Shown piece after piece: positions 11,709 through 23,932 of a stretch of 64,000 bases of DNA. The notes below the pieces were generated by a model, which had not been told where the DNA came from, ran no database searches, and worked only from the letters and a program-made list of their open reading frames with translations. The DNA is from Rutpela maculata (taxonomy: Eukaryota > Arthropoda > Insecta > Coleoptera > Cerambycidae), in contig OW386285.2 of NCBI GenBank assembly GCA_936432065.2, positions 179,978,890-180,042,889 on the forward strand, given 5' to 3'. A program made the translations under genes and the position numbers. The first letter of the stretch is position 1, and each line of letters begins with the position of its first letter.

Positions 11709-13311
11709 CACAGCCCCACAAAAAAAAAATGAATGTTCAGAGCAGCGAACCAGACCCATGTATCCCCATGGTCGCTGAATCCGAATCCGAGGTCAGAAAA
11801 AATCGTACACCCCCAAAATCATTAGTTAGAGCCAAAAAACACCCCTGGATTAGGGTAAAAAGAAGATTAAACTACGAGAATAGTTGTTACATCTTAATCA
11901 ATCGAATTATACAAATTAAGGTTAAACAGTACCATACATACAATAGATATGAAACACACCTCCAGGGAGGGGCGAAAACTAGCCCCCATATATAAAAAAA
12001 TCGATCCAAAACAGCAATGACTGCTGAAAAAGCTCTAAATGTCAAGTTTTGTGAAACCAATAAGAAACTGCATCAGGTCAGACGTAATCTTCAGAAACTG
12101 CCCCTATAGGGTTGAGAAAAACCACCCCCAAGTTTAAAGGACACGAGAGAAACAAGAAAAAACGTAAAATCCAACAGGATTTCTATTTTAATGGATGCTA
12201 TGGTTGGCTGAAATTACGTAGTACTCTAAAATAGAACTAGAAACTTACGTACCATCAACGTCTTACAGTGGGAAAACTACCCCCCATGTAAGATTTAACT
12301 ATAAAAAGTTACAGTGACTTCTATAAAAATTCGAAACATCTGCGTTGTGTGGAAGTGAGAAGAAACTAGATTATGTTTGACGCTGTGCTTGAAAACCACC
12401 CTCACGGGGTTGCATCCGTAGGATGCTGGAAAAACAAAACGCAGACGTTTCCAGTTTTTAAGAAGTCACTGTAATTTACTATAGTTGTTTCTCACACAGG
12501 GGGTAGTTTTCACCCCCTAGGGGAGTGGAATTGAATAACAACAGTGGTGCGTGACTAAGTTTAACTCTGAGTATTACGCAATTTTAACCAATCATAGCAT
12601 ATGTAAAAATGGAAATATTTAGATTTTCTTGTTTTTCTGTGTCATTTAAGACAAGAGGTGATTTTTTGGCAGCGCGGGTAGTTTTCAATAATTGAATCAA
12701 AACTACTGCCAACTCTTCTCACTTTTACAAACCTAGGGAGTTTCGAGCTTTTCCGAGGGTCACTACAGCTTTTTTCAAGTTGAATCTTGAATGGGGGTAA
12801 TTTTCACACCCTCTGAAGGTTGACACTGTAGGACGTTGATGGTGCGTAAGTTTCTAGTTCTATTTTAGAGTACTATCCAATTTGGGGGGTGGTTGTTCTC
12901 AACCCTATAGGAGCAGTTTATGAAGATTACGTCTGACCTGATGCAGTTTTTTATCACTTTAACAAAACTTGGACATTTCGAGCTTTTTCAGTAGTCATTG
13001 CTGTTTTGGATCGATTTTCTTATATATGGGGGCCAGTTTTCGCCCCTCCCTGGGGGTGTGTTTCATATCTATTGTATGTACGCTGCTGTTTAACCTTAAT
13101 TTGTATAATTCGATTGATTAAGGTGTATCAACTTTTCTCGTAGCTTAATCTTCTTTTTACCCCATTTCAGGGGTGTTTTTTGGCTCTAGCTAATGATTTT
13201 GGGGGTGTACGATTTTTTTTGACCTCGGATTCGGATTCAGCGACTGAAAATAAATAGAGATACATCGGTTTAGTTTGCTGCATTGAACATTTTTTTTTTT
13301 GGGGGGCTGTG
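11709..13311. mobile_element. Foldback element 1 (CACAGCCCC ends, TTA duplication)
   Basis: The ends CACAGCCCCAC... and ...GGGGCTGTG are flanked by TTA on both sides (11706-11708, 13312-13314). Long inverted arms run inward to a hairpin tip near 12390: mirrored landmarks include GAATCCGAATCCGAGGTC, the GGGAGGGGCGAAAACTAG block and GTACTCTAAAATAGAACTAG, with inner arms 12298-12356 and 12428-12486. The right arm is about 240 bp longer. Shared ends and subterminal sequence put it in the same family as the element at 48694-50811. No transposase is encoded. Confidence 0.85.
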
Positions 13312-13339
13312 TTATACAACAGTTTTTGTGGAGCAATAC

Positions 13340-13879
13340 AAAAGAAGATTTAAAGTTCAAAAACATCGCGTATGCCATAACTCAATTCAATCTGTCATTC
13401 ACATATTGGTTCCTTTAAATTTTAAAACTACTGTCAGGTTTTTTGCTAATTTGCACAAGTTTCTTGTGAAAAAATGATTTCAAGTGATGAAGATCATGTC
13501 GATCAGCGGTACAGGTAGTTTGCAGTAAAGTTGTGTTCGCCGGCGGTGATTAATTTAAGTCATTTAAACCTGTTTTGAGTGCGAAATATCTTCATATTCT
13601 TTCGCCGTCAGGAACCTGTGTGTAATCTATGTAAATGCCAGAGTTTACAGTTTTAATCTACTGTATTACACAGCTCCTCGACCGCGAAAATTTTATTGCA
13701 ATTACATATCCCTATACCCCAGATGACGCTATGCCTCTGGTAAAAATATTCGCGCACGTTGGCTCGAAGCATCTTCTAATAATAATACCACTCTACTCTA
13801 CTCGCGTGTAATAGAAGTGCATGACAGATTGAATTGAGTTATGGCATACGCGATGTTTTTGAACTTTAAATCGTCTTTT
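13340..13879. repeat. Small inverted-repeat element with 60-bp arms
   Basis: About 13340-13398 and 13820-13879 are near-identical reverse complements (landmark CATCGCGTATGCCATAACTC). The 420-bp centre is noncoding. It abuts the right end of foldback element 1. Short frames over the arms are mirror artefacts. Confidence 0.7.
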
Positions 13880-13907
13880 GTGATAATGAATCACATTACT
13901 TGTTCAA

Positions 13908-14090
13908 AAAAAATTAGTGTTTAGCGAGAAACGAGAGTTTTCTCGTTCTCGCTCTCGAACCGAGACAAAGGACGAGAGTGAGAACGAGAGGCGGTAATAA
14001 TAACCGAAAGCAAGAGCGAGAGGTGGGTGATCGAGATCGAGAATTTTATCCTACTTCTCGCTCTTGTTCTCGGTTTTGAAAGAAATACAA
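13908..14090. repeat. CTCGTTCTCG-rich inverted motif cluster
   Basis: The cluster begins TAGTGTTTAGCGAGAAACGA and holds GAGAACGAG motifs in both orientations. It resembles the subterminal arrays of the hAT MITE at 8435-9183, and the TAGTGTT start also fits. The matching right end was not found, so it may be a truncated relative. Confidence 0.45.
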
Positions 14091-14512
14091 AACCAATCAT
14101 GAAAGAATTATATTTAAATCTGAGATTACAATTTTAGAGCCGATCAAATAAATAGAAATTATGAATGTACTACTTTGTTCTTTTGTATTATTTAGAAAGT
14201 TGTTAAAAAAATACAAATGCGACATGAATTTAATTTTGATATAAAGTCTAAAACAACGCAGTGGCGTGGCTAAAGAAGCAAATATTGCCCTTGAAATGTT
14301 AAATTTTAAAACAAAAAAAAAATCAAATTAAATTCAATTCAAATATTTAAATAATTATGCAACATGATGAACATTTTGCTTAATTACATTTTACATAAAA
14401 CTGTGCCTAATCCCCAAATAGGATTGTGTGCGCACAAATTAGTAATTTGTGAAACGCCATGTTTATGTTAGTGACAGCTTTATATACAATAATATAAATT
14501 TTTATTATACTA
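14091..14512. other. AT-rich stretch, nothing recognised
   Basis: No repeat structure or protein similarity was seen. The 66-codon minus frame at 14407-14607 overlaps the next dispersed repeat and is not supported as a gene. Confidence 0.5.
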
Positions 14513-14752
14513 CTAGCTGACCCAGCAAACGTTGTTGTGCCATATAAATTATAAATTTTTGTCCAAAAAATAAAAAGAAAATTTCTGGATAGGGCCACCC
14601 TTATCACCTAGGGGTATAAAAAATAGCCTACGTCCTATTCTCAGACCTACCAAATATACACCAAAAATTTCATAAAAATCGGTCAAGCCGTTTCGGAGGA
14701 GTTCGATAACAAACACTGTGGCACGAGATTTTTATATATTAGATATAATAAT
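14513..14752 (+). repeat. Dispersed arthropod repeat (CTGACCCAGCAAACG type)
   Basis: The block runs from CTAGCTGACCCAGCAAACG through AAAATCGGTCAAGCCGTTT to a TTTTATATATTAGATATA end. From memory of insect genomes this combination is a widespread interspersed repeat, usually found as a short 5'-truncated copy. Its mobilising family is not identified here. Confidence 0.5.
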
Positions 14753-14771
14753 TATACAAGGAGAGCTGGGC

Positions 14772-15418
14772 ACATTAAGTAAGTGAACAAAGAAACAGGA
14801 CTATTAATATAGCTAAGACAACATTTTGAATTAAGAATAAAATTTGAATTGTTATAAGATAAGTTTTTAATATTTTTCTAAATTTAGATATTTTGTTAAT
14901 ACTCTTTATACAACCTGGTATTTTATTGTAATAATTAGGTCCAAGGTAATCTACAAAGTTTTGTTGTTTAGTTCGATTGTATTTTGGAATCATTATATTT
15001 TTATTTACAACAGACCTAATATTATGTAAATGTGCAGGTAAACGTAGATATATTCTTTTTGATAAATATAGAACATTCTAACATATATTTAACTGTTTTA
15101 GACAATTACACTCCCTGAACAACTGATCACTTGAAAAAGTAGTCGTTTTCGTAGTATTATCTTCAGAATTGTTTTTTGTATGACTTTAACCAGATTCAGA
15201 GCATTTTCATACGCACTGTCCCATATGATTAAGCCATACCGTATGATAGATTCAACCAGATAATTGTATCATTTAATATAGTTTTTTAGATAAAATATCT
15301 ATGAGCTGGTAAATTTATCTATCAACTTTCTAGTTTTTTTTGTTAGGTACATAATGTTCCAACCATCTCAGGTTTTTATCTATCATTAAACTCAAATACT
15401 TATTGTACTAGTGGATTG
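14772..15418 (-). pseudogene. Jockey-like LINE ORF2, C-terminal end
   Basis: On the minus strand the broken frame reads in order IDKNLRWLEHY, RYGLIIWDSAYENAL, VIQKTILK, HNIRSVVNKNIMIPK and YLGPNYYNKIPGCIK. These are blocks found downstream of the catalytic palm in Jockey/CR1-type LINE reverse transcriptases. The last 72 codons (14775-14993) are open, followed by a stop; stops interrupt the rest. The catalytic motifs are missing, so this is a 5'-truncated copy. Its 5' break coincides with the outer edge of the inverted-repeat arm starting at about 15437. Confidence 0.8.
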
Positions 15419-15436
15419 AATTTTTTCATTATTAGA

Positions 15437-16452
15437 CCAGGCTAGATAAGGGTTGGACAACAACATAATTCGTTACAGCAAACTGATAGTGGAATATTGT
15501 AGAACATATCATAACTAATGAAAGAAAAATAATCCGAACCACCTGTGATTATCTGGGGGGAAATGGGGTGGGCTTTTAGGGGGGAAAAACGTTTTCTTGC
15601 AATTTCTGGCTTAACTACGCATCCTATCGAAAAAGGTTAAATATAACAGTTGTAAGTAATACAGAGATCTACAACTTTTGTGGAAAGCATTTTTATCCTA
15701 ACCTCAAAATTTTTCGAGATACACGCAAAAACTCTTTTTTCGGTTTTTTATCTTTTCTTCCACAAAAATAATTCGATTTAGCTCAAACTTGGTGAAAGTA
15801 TATTTTTAGTGTCCCACATAAGCACTATTTTTTTTGGAGCAAAATATTTAGCGGTTGTTGTTTAATTCAATTTAAAAAAAAAGTGAAATTTTCAACTGCG
15901 GTTCCTCATAAAAGTACTTGTCCGATAGAGTTCGGACAGGGCTCATTTTTTTTGTTTTTACTTCTACTTTCAATGAATAAAAAAATATATACAGTGCAAT
16001 GGAAAAAATTGCCGGAAAATCGAAAATTCCGAAAAAATGCCTTTTTTCGTTGTGTTTTTTAATTATTGTCAAAAATTTGTTATTATTTATTAAAATTAAT
16101 ATAATTTTGTAATGTCAATGTATGCTACAAACAATAAGTAAAATAATGAATAGTTAATTATATTCCTCAACCACGTTTGAATTATTAAACAAACAAGAAA
16201 GTATGATCTTGATTTCTATGCCTTCTATTGCAACGGTATTGGTACGGCATATAAATGATCGCATTTTTATTTATTTGATAATCTAAATATATTTACTTTT
16301 AATTTTGATTGTTAATAACTTTTAAATTGTAAAAATTGGTAAAAATTGCTTTGTTAATTTTAATTATTGAACATAATATAAATAATTTTTTGTAAAAATA
16401 ATAAATGTACTTTTTAATACATGATTTTAATATATTTACATTTTGTAGTAAA
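15437..16452. repeat. Left arm of a 35-kb inverted-repeat pair
   Basis: The block is the reverse complement of 47761-50873 once the 2.1-kb insertion in the latter is removed. Landmarks are GTTACAGCAAACTGATAGTGG, CTTGTCCGATAGAGTTCG and TTTTGTAGTA at the inner edge; identity looks above 90%. Weak matching (CCAGGCTAG) extends to about 15437. The arm is noncoding. It keeps the empty site (around 15520) of the foldback element that interrupts the right arm. Confidence 0.8.
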
Positions 16453-16491
16453 CATACAATTAATAATAATAATAAAAATAATAATAATAAA

Positions 16492-18387
16492 TCATTCACG
16501 CCGAAAATTCGGCGTATAGTTGCCGGTATAAGACAACACCACACTCTAAATCGGACAGTGCTGCAAACCATCAAACAGCACTGTCTAGATAGGATTCGAG
16601 CACTCATGGCCATTAAAAAATCTTTGGTCAGACGAGCAGGGGCCATGGAACAAAACCATCTGTTCCAAACAAGTCCCTCTCGTCTGTTCCAAGAGCCATC
16701 GCGTGTTGTTGAAAATCCGCCATCTGCTGAAACTGTTGAAGCCTTCTGGAAGGGAATACATGAGACTACGAGTCCATTCGACAGCGACACTCCAGCGATC
16801 TCAAGAGAGGACGAAGCGGGATATTCCTTGAAGACGCGCAGCTCGCAGACGGAAGCATCCTATGACATCTGGATGTCGGAGAGACCTACACGTACCTGGG
16901 TGTGGAACAACATCACATCCAGGACGTGAAACAGATTAAGGATACTCTCCGCGGCAAGTACAGGCACCGGCTCCGAAATATTTGGTCTTCCGAACTTTCG
17001 GGGAAGAACAAGGTGTCTGCAACTAATATGCTTGCCGTTCCGATTCTGCTCTACTCCTTTGGAGTAGTTAAGTGGACACAAGATGAGTTGCGCCAATTGG
17101 ATAGGGATACCCGCAAGATGATGCATGTTCATAGGAGCATTCATCCTAGGTCGTACGTTCCTCGAGTGTACCTCCCACGCCAACGGGGGGGCCGAGGACT
17201 CTTGAGTCTGGAGTGCACGCATGGCAGAGTAGCGCTAGGTGTGGCATGCAACATCCTCAGGAGCTCGGACCCACTCCTGCGGTTCGTGAGAGATCATGAA
17301 ACTGTAGGAGTTGGCGCATTTTTATTTAAGGCAGCACGTAAGGCCGCAGATGATCTCGGTCTCGTATTCGACTTCAGGCGAGGAGGCCGGCGAGGTGCTG
17401 ATCCAGAATCAGTAACTGAGCTTGCGCCAAATCGCCTGACAGCCCAAATCAAAGCTGCCGAGCAGAGAAATCTGTTCAGGCAGCACGTCGATAAGCCCAT
17501 GCACGGTGTTTTCTATAACAACATAGAGACGCTGGGTTTATCGGCAAAACTGACCTTTTCTGCTTTTCTACGGTCAGCAGGACTAAAGTCGGAGATCGAA
17601 GGATTCATTATGGCCTGCCAAGATGGTGTTATTAGCACGTTGGTCTACCGCAGTCGCATTATGGGTGTGGAGGTCCCTGATGTTAATTGTAGGACCTGCC
17701 GTCAGGCGCCGGAGTCGCTCATGCATTTACTATCTGCATGTCCGATTTATGCGACTTCGGCCTACATCCATAGACATAACGCGGCCCTACGAGTGCTGTA
17801 CTACTACCTACGGCACTCGTACCAAGTAGACCAAACACCAGTGCTGCCTTACGTCCCCGGAGAGATCGAGTCCGTTGTCGAGAACGAGAAGTGCCGTATA
17901 TACTGGAACTACTCGTTTCCGACGGTAAGGAAGATTCAAGCAAACAAGCCTGACATAGTCCCCCTCGACCACCAAACCAAGATGATGTATGTCATCAAGT
18001 TCTCGGCACCTGCCGAGACAAACATCATCTTGAAGGAGGGAGAAAAACAGAGTAAATACCGAGATCTCCGGTATGAGCTCCGAGTGCTATACCCAGACTA
18101 CTCGGTCAAGATGGTCGTCCTGATAATCGGTGTACTTGGTGGAATGAGGCCTACGCTGCTCTCGGAATTAAAGGCCATACCAGCCTGCCAAAAGTCAGCC
18201 GAGTGGTTGGCAGGCCAAATGCAGAAGGCAGTTATCCTGGGGTCCCTTCGTATTCTTAGGGCACACGAATCTGGCATCTACAGTCACTAACCCTGCGGGA
18301 TGCGGGGAGTGGCTGTGGATAATTCGCTGGCGCTTCTTCCGTGAGAATGTCGATGACACGGGAGAACTGTCCAGCATCGCGCACGCG
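16492..18387 (+). pseudogene. R4/Dong-like copy A (family beta), RT core deleted
   Basis: The copy starts mid-ORF directly after a TAA tract, so it is 5'-truncated. At about 16797 it jumps from the pre-RT region to a point past the catalytic YMDD block; comparison with 35570-36515 shows a deletion of roughly 0.94 kb. The remaining 462-codon frame (16902-18290) is open: thumb-like region (LRGKYRHRLRNIWSSELSG), zinc motif CRTCRQAPESLMHLLSAC, then KPDIVPLDHQTKMMYVIKF of the restriction-like endonuclease. The family endonuclease nicks the DNA target for target-primed reverse transcription. Without RT this copy is dead. Confidence 0.85.
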
Positions 18388-18437
18388 AAAAAAAAAAAAA
18401 TAATAATAATGATAATAATATAATAATAATAATAATA

Positions 18438-19274
18438 TTGACGATTCTGACAAAGTACCGAAATCATCATCCGCGAAGCTCAATTAAGAGACTATACCTC
18501 CCTAGAAACTCAGGAGGACGCGGACTGCTGAACTTGGAGGTGATGTGCAGACAACAAGAAAAAAATCTCAAGAAGTCCCTCGCTGCTAAAAATTCGGCAA
18601 TGTATAGAGCGATACGTACTGAAGACCATGGATACACCCCGCTGAGGCTAGACCAAGAGAACTATTACCCAAGCTTTGTAACAGCAGAAATTCGTGTAGA
18701 ACAATGGAAAGCGATGACGCTACATGGTAGATTTGCAGCAGCACTTCAACAAGAACACATTGACACAAAACGCTCAACGGAATGGATGCGCACTTCTGGC
18801 CTGTTTGGAGAAACAGAAGAATTTAGTTGATCCACACACGCAACTATCAACGGCACATTATGAAGAAAAACATCATCGACAAGTGTCGCCTCTGCAAACA
18901 GGCAACAGAATCCATTCAACATATTAGCAGTGGATGTCCAGCTTTGGCACAAAAGGACTATCTAGCGCGGCATAATGCTGTAACAAAAGTAGTGCACCAA
19001 GCACTAGCAAAGCTGTATGGACTCACAGAAAATGCAGTTCCATATTATAAGTGCAAATCAGAGCAAGTAATGCAAAATAACAAGGCAAAACTACTTTGAT
19101 ACAGTGCTCTAGTAACAGATCGAGCAGTAGAAGCAAACAGACCAGACTTGGTCCTATTTGACAAATTAAAACAAACAGCAATTATTGTGGACATTGCAGT
19201 ACCGCTAGATGACAACTAACTGGGAACCGTTGCCGAAAATAAACGCAAGTACCAACAACTAGCAGTGGAGTTAA

Positions 19275-19352
<78 letters not shown>

Positions 19353-19652
19353 TTGAAATCGGTAGAAATCGTACCTTTGGTTATCTCCACAAATGGGCTA
19401 GTCACAAAAGACTAGGCAGCAGGAAAAGATAAATTGAATCTTCAAGAGAGACACTTACGGCTGATGCAAAAAGCTGCACTCCTAGGCACTATCAACATTG
19501 TGCGCAAAGTTCTTAGCTTAGACTAAATGAACTGAGAAAAAAAAATCTTCACAATAATCACACTAGGCGGGGCTCTTGTAACTTGGAATACTGTAAGATC
19601 TTGGATCGCACTATATCCCGATCTTACAGGAAAATACAAAGAAAAACAGGAT
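18438..19652 (+). pseudogene. R4/Dong-like copy B (family gamma), 3' half
   Basis: Diverged family. Visible blocks are HHPRSSIKRLYLPRNSGGRG, zinc motif CRLCKQATESIQHISSGC and endonuclease core RPDLVLFDKLKQTAIIVD. Stops fall after EETEEFS-like residues (about 18829) and at 19098, with in-frame continuation showing simple point lesions. A (TA)n microsatellite of about 72 bp at 19278-19350 interrupts the end of the endonuclease region. It ends in a TAA tract at 19653. RT palm absent. Confidence 0.75.
19278..19350. repeat. (TA)n microsatellite, about 36 units
   Basis: Uninterrupted TA dinucleotides within copy B, downstream of its endonuclease core. It was probably expanded after insertion. Confidence 0.97.
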
Positions 19653-19681
19653 GATAATAATAATAATAATAATAATAAAAA

Positions 19682-21165
19682 AGCAGCAGAAACTGACTCA
19701 TGAACTCAGTTCAGACATTGAAATGACATTCGGTGTCAAGAAATGAAGACGGTCACCATAGAAAGAGGAAAATTGAATGAATCACCACCTATGCAGTTGG
19801 ATAACTCTACTGTCATCGAGGCTATGTCTGATGACCCATACAAATATCTGGGAATCCTCCAAACCAATAAAGTTGAGCACGGGAAAATTAGACAGATCAA
19901 TTTCGTAAAAGGCTTCGCAACATCTTGGAGACCAGGCTCAACTCTAGAAACATAGTAAAGGCAATCAACAGCTATGCCCTCCCTGTTTTGCAGTACTCCT
20001 TTGGTATTGTAAAGTGGTCATATACTGATCTGGAAGCAATCAACAGACAGATCAGAACAGAGCTTACCCGGGCAAGAATGCACCATCCAAGGTCATCAAT
20101 GAAAAGAGTCACACTACCTAGGGAGAAAGGAGGTAGAGGAATCACAGACGTGGGAACTGCATGCCACCAACAAATTGACAGCCTTAGAAAATACTTCTAT
20201 TCCAAAACCACCAATCTACACAGGATGATAATACGGGCTGACATAGAATACATTCCACTCAACTTGAGCATTAGAGAACACCAACCATTCCCAGTTACGA
20301 CAATTGACCAAAAGATACAGAAGTGGGGTTCGAAGGAACTCCATGGAAGGTTCTTATACGATCTCCAAAACTAGGCCGTAGATGCGGCATCCTCGGTGGA
20401 GTGGTTAAAGAGCGGGAAACTGTATCCAGAGACGGAAGGATTAATGATCAGTATACAGGATCAAGTAGTGAACACCAGAAACTACAGAAGATACATTATA
20501 AAAGAAGATATCCCAACTGATAACTGTAGGAAGTATAACCAACACCAAGAAACTATTGAACATATATTATCTAGCTATCCGTACCTAGCTAGTACCAAGT
20601 ATCTTAACAGGCACAATAAGGTAGCTGCGATAGTGTATCTGGAAATTCTTAAGCTGCTGAAGATTCCACCTGAAGATGAAAGTCCGTATTTTGCCTATAA
20701 ACCGCCGCCTGTGGTAGAAAATGAACATGCTAAAGTATACTGGGACAAGGGAATAATAACATATTACAGTCCGACACAATAGACCTGATATTACAGTTGT
20801 TGATAAGATACATAAAACTGTCACACTCATTGATGCATCTATACCTAACAACAATAACATGGAACTCAAGCACGCTGAAAAGGCTGACAAATATAAAGAC
20901 CTGAAGAGGGAGATTGAACAGATGTGGGGCATAAGCACTGTGAAGATCGTCCCAATAATCCTATCATCTATGGGACTAATAACCGAGAAATTGAAGGAAT
21001 CTCTGTGTGAAATTGGAATACCATGGAACTCATACCTAAATATGCAGAAATCTGTTATTCTCGACGCGGCGCACATCGTGAGATCGTTTCTGGAACAACA
21101 GGCACTAACAGCATCAATCTTGTCTACTCGACCGATTGTTGCTGATACACCGGAAAATGTCCGTG
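19682..21165 (+). pseudogene. R4/Dong-like copy C (family delta), 3' half
   Basis: The fragment begins just upstream of DPYKYLGILQ and continues ALPVLQYSFGIVKW, HHPRSSMKRVTLPREKGGRG, a degenerate zinc motif (CRKYNQHQETIEHIL, second Cys replaced by Tyr), and endonuclease core RPDITVVDKIHKTVTLIDA. Frames change near 19950 and 20374, and a stop falls at 20780 just before the endonuclease core. It ends at an A-run plus TAA tract. RT palm absent, so it is 5'-truncated. Confidence 0.75.
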
Positions 21166-21181
21166 AAAAAAAAAAAAAAAA

Positions 21182-21224
<43 letters not shown>

Positions 21225-21225
21225 T

Positions 21226-21804
21226 CACTTAAGGCACTCGTATGGGATAGACGAGACACCAGTGCTGCCTTACGCTCCGGGGGATATTGAGTCCGTTGTG
21301 GGGAATGAGAAGTGTCTAATTTATTGGAACTACTCGTTTCCCACCATCAGGCAAATACAAGCCAATAAGCCTGACATGGTCCTCCTCGACCACCAACTCA
21401 AGACAATGTTTGTCGTGGAGTTCTCGGCTCCCGCGGAGAATAACATTGTCTTGAAAGAGGAGGAAAAACGGAAGAAATATCGAGATTTGCTCTTCGAGCT
21501 CCGCAGGCTTTACCCTGGCCATACTGTTAAGCTAGTGGTCCTGATCATAGGAGCCCTCAGTGGAACGAGACACACGCTGCTTTCAGAACTAAAGATCATA
21601 CCGGCATGCCGAAATTCGGCAGAGATCTTAGCCGGCAGGATGCAGAAGGCCATTATCCTCGGCTCATTACGTCTACTCAGGGCACACGATTCTCGGACCC
21701 AGTAGTCACTCACCCCACGGACGTGGGGAGTGGCTGCCGGTACTACCAGCTCCCCTCTGTGAGTGTCGGAGCCACAGAGTATAAAGGGTGACTGGCTTTT
21801 ACGG
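21226..21804 (+). pseudogene. R4/Dong-like copy D (family alpha), endonuclease end
   Basis: A short 5'-truncated copy, open for 147 codons (21262-21705). It carries YWNYSFPTIRQIQANKPD and the catalytic-site residues of the restriction-like endonuclease, then LRLLRAHDSRTQ and stop. The 3' UTR contains the GGGGAGTGGCTG stem and ends in A-run plus (TAA)n. The copy has no zinc motif or RT. Confidence 0.8.
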
Positions 21805-21809
21805 AAAAA

Positions 21810-21842
<33 letters not shown>

Positions 21843-23272
21843 GCAGGAGGGGCTGACTTTCATCTATCAAGCCTTTGGTGAGTAGCGCAACCACTTACTC
21901 CAGCTGGGGGTGCAAAACCGAACCGGCAGCCCTAGTGCACCCGGGAGGGGAAAGCTCATTCCCCTCTGGTGTCGGTTGTGGGCTTGTTGGGCTAACCAAC
22001 CACAAGCCCTGACTTCTGGTTCCAGTAAACCGAAGAGAGGGCCCCCACAATCGACCTCGTCCGGATAGGGGTCAATGGCAAGGTGGTGGGGCCCAACCGG
22101 ATGGAGCTCCCGTTGATGACGAACGCTATGGACAAGGACGCTTTGAGTGGACGGATGAGCTAAGGGACGACCTTCTGCAATGCTACGAAAGCAGTGAGCC
22201 CGCACGAAGGGGATACATGAGGCGGATGCATGCTGTGTGGTGTGACAAGCATCCAGAGCATGGCGCCTTCACGGCACAAAATCTGCGTGACTATGTATCC
22301 CATCTTCGTAGAAGGGGCTACGTGAGGGCTGCTCCTGGACCGGTGAATGAGGTGGCCGAAAGACCGCCGCATTCACCGGTTGAGGAAGCGGTTCTACCTG
22401 TTCCACCAGTACCAGAGGGCCTCAGTACCAGTCGGGGGCTACATCACATAAAAGCCCCCGGGCCACAAGACCTGGCCAGAGTGGATGAAGAACTTCGTGA
22501 TGCGCTACCAGAACGGGCTAACATCTGGCACATTAACTGTGCCGTGTATGCCGCTGTTCAACGCTTTTCTCGGACGGAGAGGCGTAATACTGCCTCCCCA
22601 CAGGAGAGGGCGGAGCGGCGCATACAAAAGATGGAAGCCAAGATCCGGTCGGCGAGGCAACACGCATCCCGTATCCAATGTGTGATGGACTACATGGTGG
22701 CCAATAGGCCGTTTACGCCTAAAGTGCGTCGAATAGCCGCCAACTTAAGACGCGTCCATCACACACTCAATGAGGCAGTGCTGCGAACCACCAAACAGCA
22801 CCGTCTCGACAGGATACGGATGCTAGTGGTTTGTAAAAAATCACTAGTGAGGCGGGCGAGGGGGCTGGCGGAAAATAAACTCTTCCGCTAAAATCCCTCG
22901 CGCCTTTTCGAACCGCCTCCGCGTGGTGCAGAGAATCCGCCGACTGTAGATCAGGTGGAAAATTTCTGGAAAACGCTTTACGAGGAGAAGCTTCCACTCA
23001 ATCGAGACTGTCCAGCCCTTGCTCACTTTGAAACCTTTTGTCAAAGGTTTCAACAACCACAGGAAGTGTGCCAACCAATAACCCCAGAAGAGGTTCGAAG
23101 AGCTCTCGAGGGCTCTAAGAACTTTGCTGCTCCAGGTCCCGATGGGATAAATAACTTTTGGTGGAAAAAGTTACCGAGCACCCACCACCATTTGGCCAGA
23201 ATTTTTAATGCCTGGCTAAATGGGGAGCAGCAAATTCCTTATGGGTGGTTGAAGGGCGGACAGTGCTGATCC
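21843..23272 (+). pseudogene. R4/Dong-like copy E (family alpha), 5' part, split by LTR element
   Basis: This is one of two copies that keep the 5' UTR (about 21843-22155). The coding part begins near 22158 with GRFEWTDELRDDLLQCYESS, then RRGYMRRMHAVWCDKHPE, a helical N-terminal domain shared by families alpha and beta. Basic region RIQKMEAKIRSARQHASRI follows, then the pre-RT PGPDGINNFWWKK block. A TAA stop at 22889 and a one-base deletion near 23245 break the frame. The LTR element inserted at 23272, inside the VLIPKN codons; the copy resumes at 33657. Confidence 0.85.
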
Positions 23273-23932
23273 TGTTATAGTCCGGCTGAAAATAAGCCAG
23301 CCAATCAAATTGCTGCATTTCTCCCCGGCCTAGTATAAATATATTTGTGACACTGGTGACGCTATCAGTCATTCGCAGTGCACCGTCCGCGTCACTTCGT
23401 GATTCGATCACCCATTTCAAAACTTAAATTTCAACATCAGTCATTCGCAGTGCACTCTCCACGTCACTTCGAGGCTCGATCATTTTCTTTCTGCCACCGA
23501 GGGAGCCCACAGCGGTAACCCCAGCGGGCACATATTCATCTTCACCACCGAGGGAGCTCTCAGAAGTAACCCCAGCTGGTCCAACAACAATTCCAACATT
23601 TTTTTTAATCATTGCATACTGATGAACTCTTCACTACACAGCTTCTACAGCTAGGCACCGACAATTTGCGAATGACAAGTACTGATTAATTAGTTTTATT
23701 TTCTAAATTACGCGAGTCGCGAGTTAGGGAAGTTTGGCTACCTTACCAGGTGAAATTAATTAATATAAGGTATTATTCGAAATTCGAGTGTCTTAATGAA
23801 TGAGTGAATCCTTTCTCTTTCCTATCCTACCGGAGCTGGGCTCAAACCCCCTCAGCTCCAAGGAGGACAAGCTGTAATAAATAAAATTCTAAACGAGCAT
23901 AAGGCCTCGCAACGTCTCATTTATTTCCCACA
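23273..23932 (+). repeat. 5' LTR of the gypsy element
   Basis: It begins TGTTATAG; the start is fixed by comparison with 31466. The end at CCCACA (23932) is an inference from the TG...CA rule and from an AATAAATAAA polyadenylation signal 50-60 bp upstream (23876-23886), because both LTRs are followed by the same leader. A shorter LTR ending at 23663 (CCGACA) is possible. The block TCAGTCATTCGCAGTGCA occurs twice (23365, 23436), as does CACCGAGGGAGC. Confidence 0.7.
23334..23370 (+). promoter_or_regulatory. Core promoter in the 5' LTR (TATA box and initiator)
   Basis: TATAAA at 23334-23339 is followed 33 bases later by TCAGTC (23365-23370), the arthropod initiator, with the predicted +1 A at 23367. 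The spacing is textbook for RNA polymerase II. The same arrangement occurs in the second LTR at about 31527-31563. Confidence 0.75.

Noticed and set aside
16299..16790. 163-codon minus-strand frame
   Set aside because: Antisense shadow of retrotransposon coding sequence plus TAA repeat.
20585..21259. 224-codon minus-strand frame
   Set aside because: Antisense of copy C and of a long (TAA)n tract; no recognisable protein.
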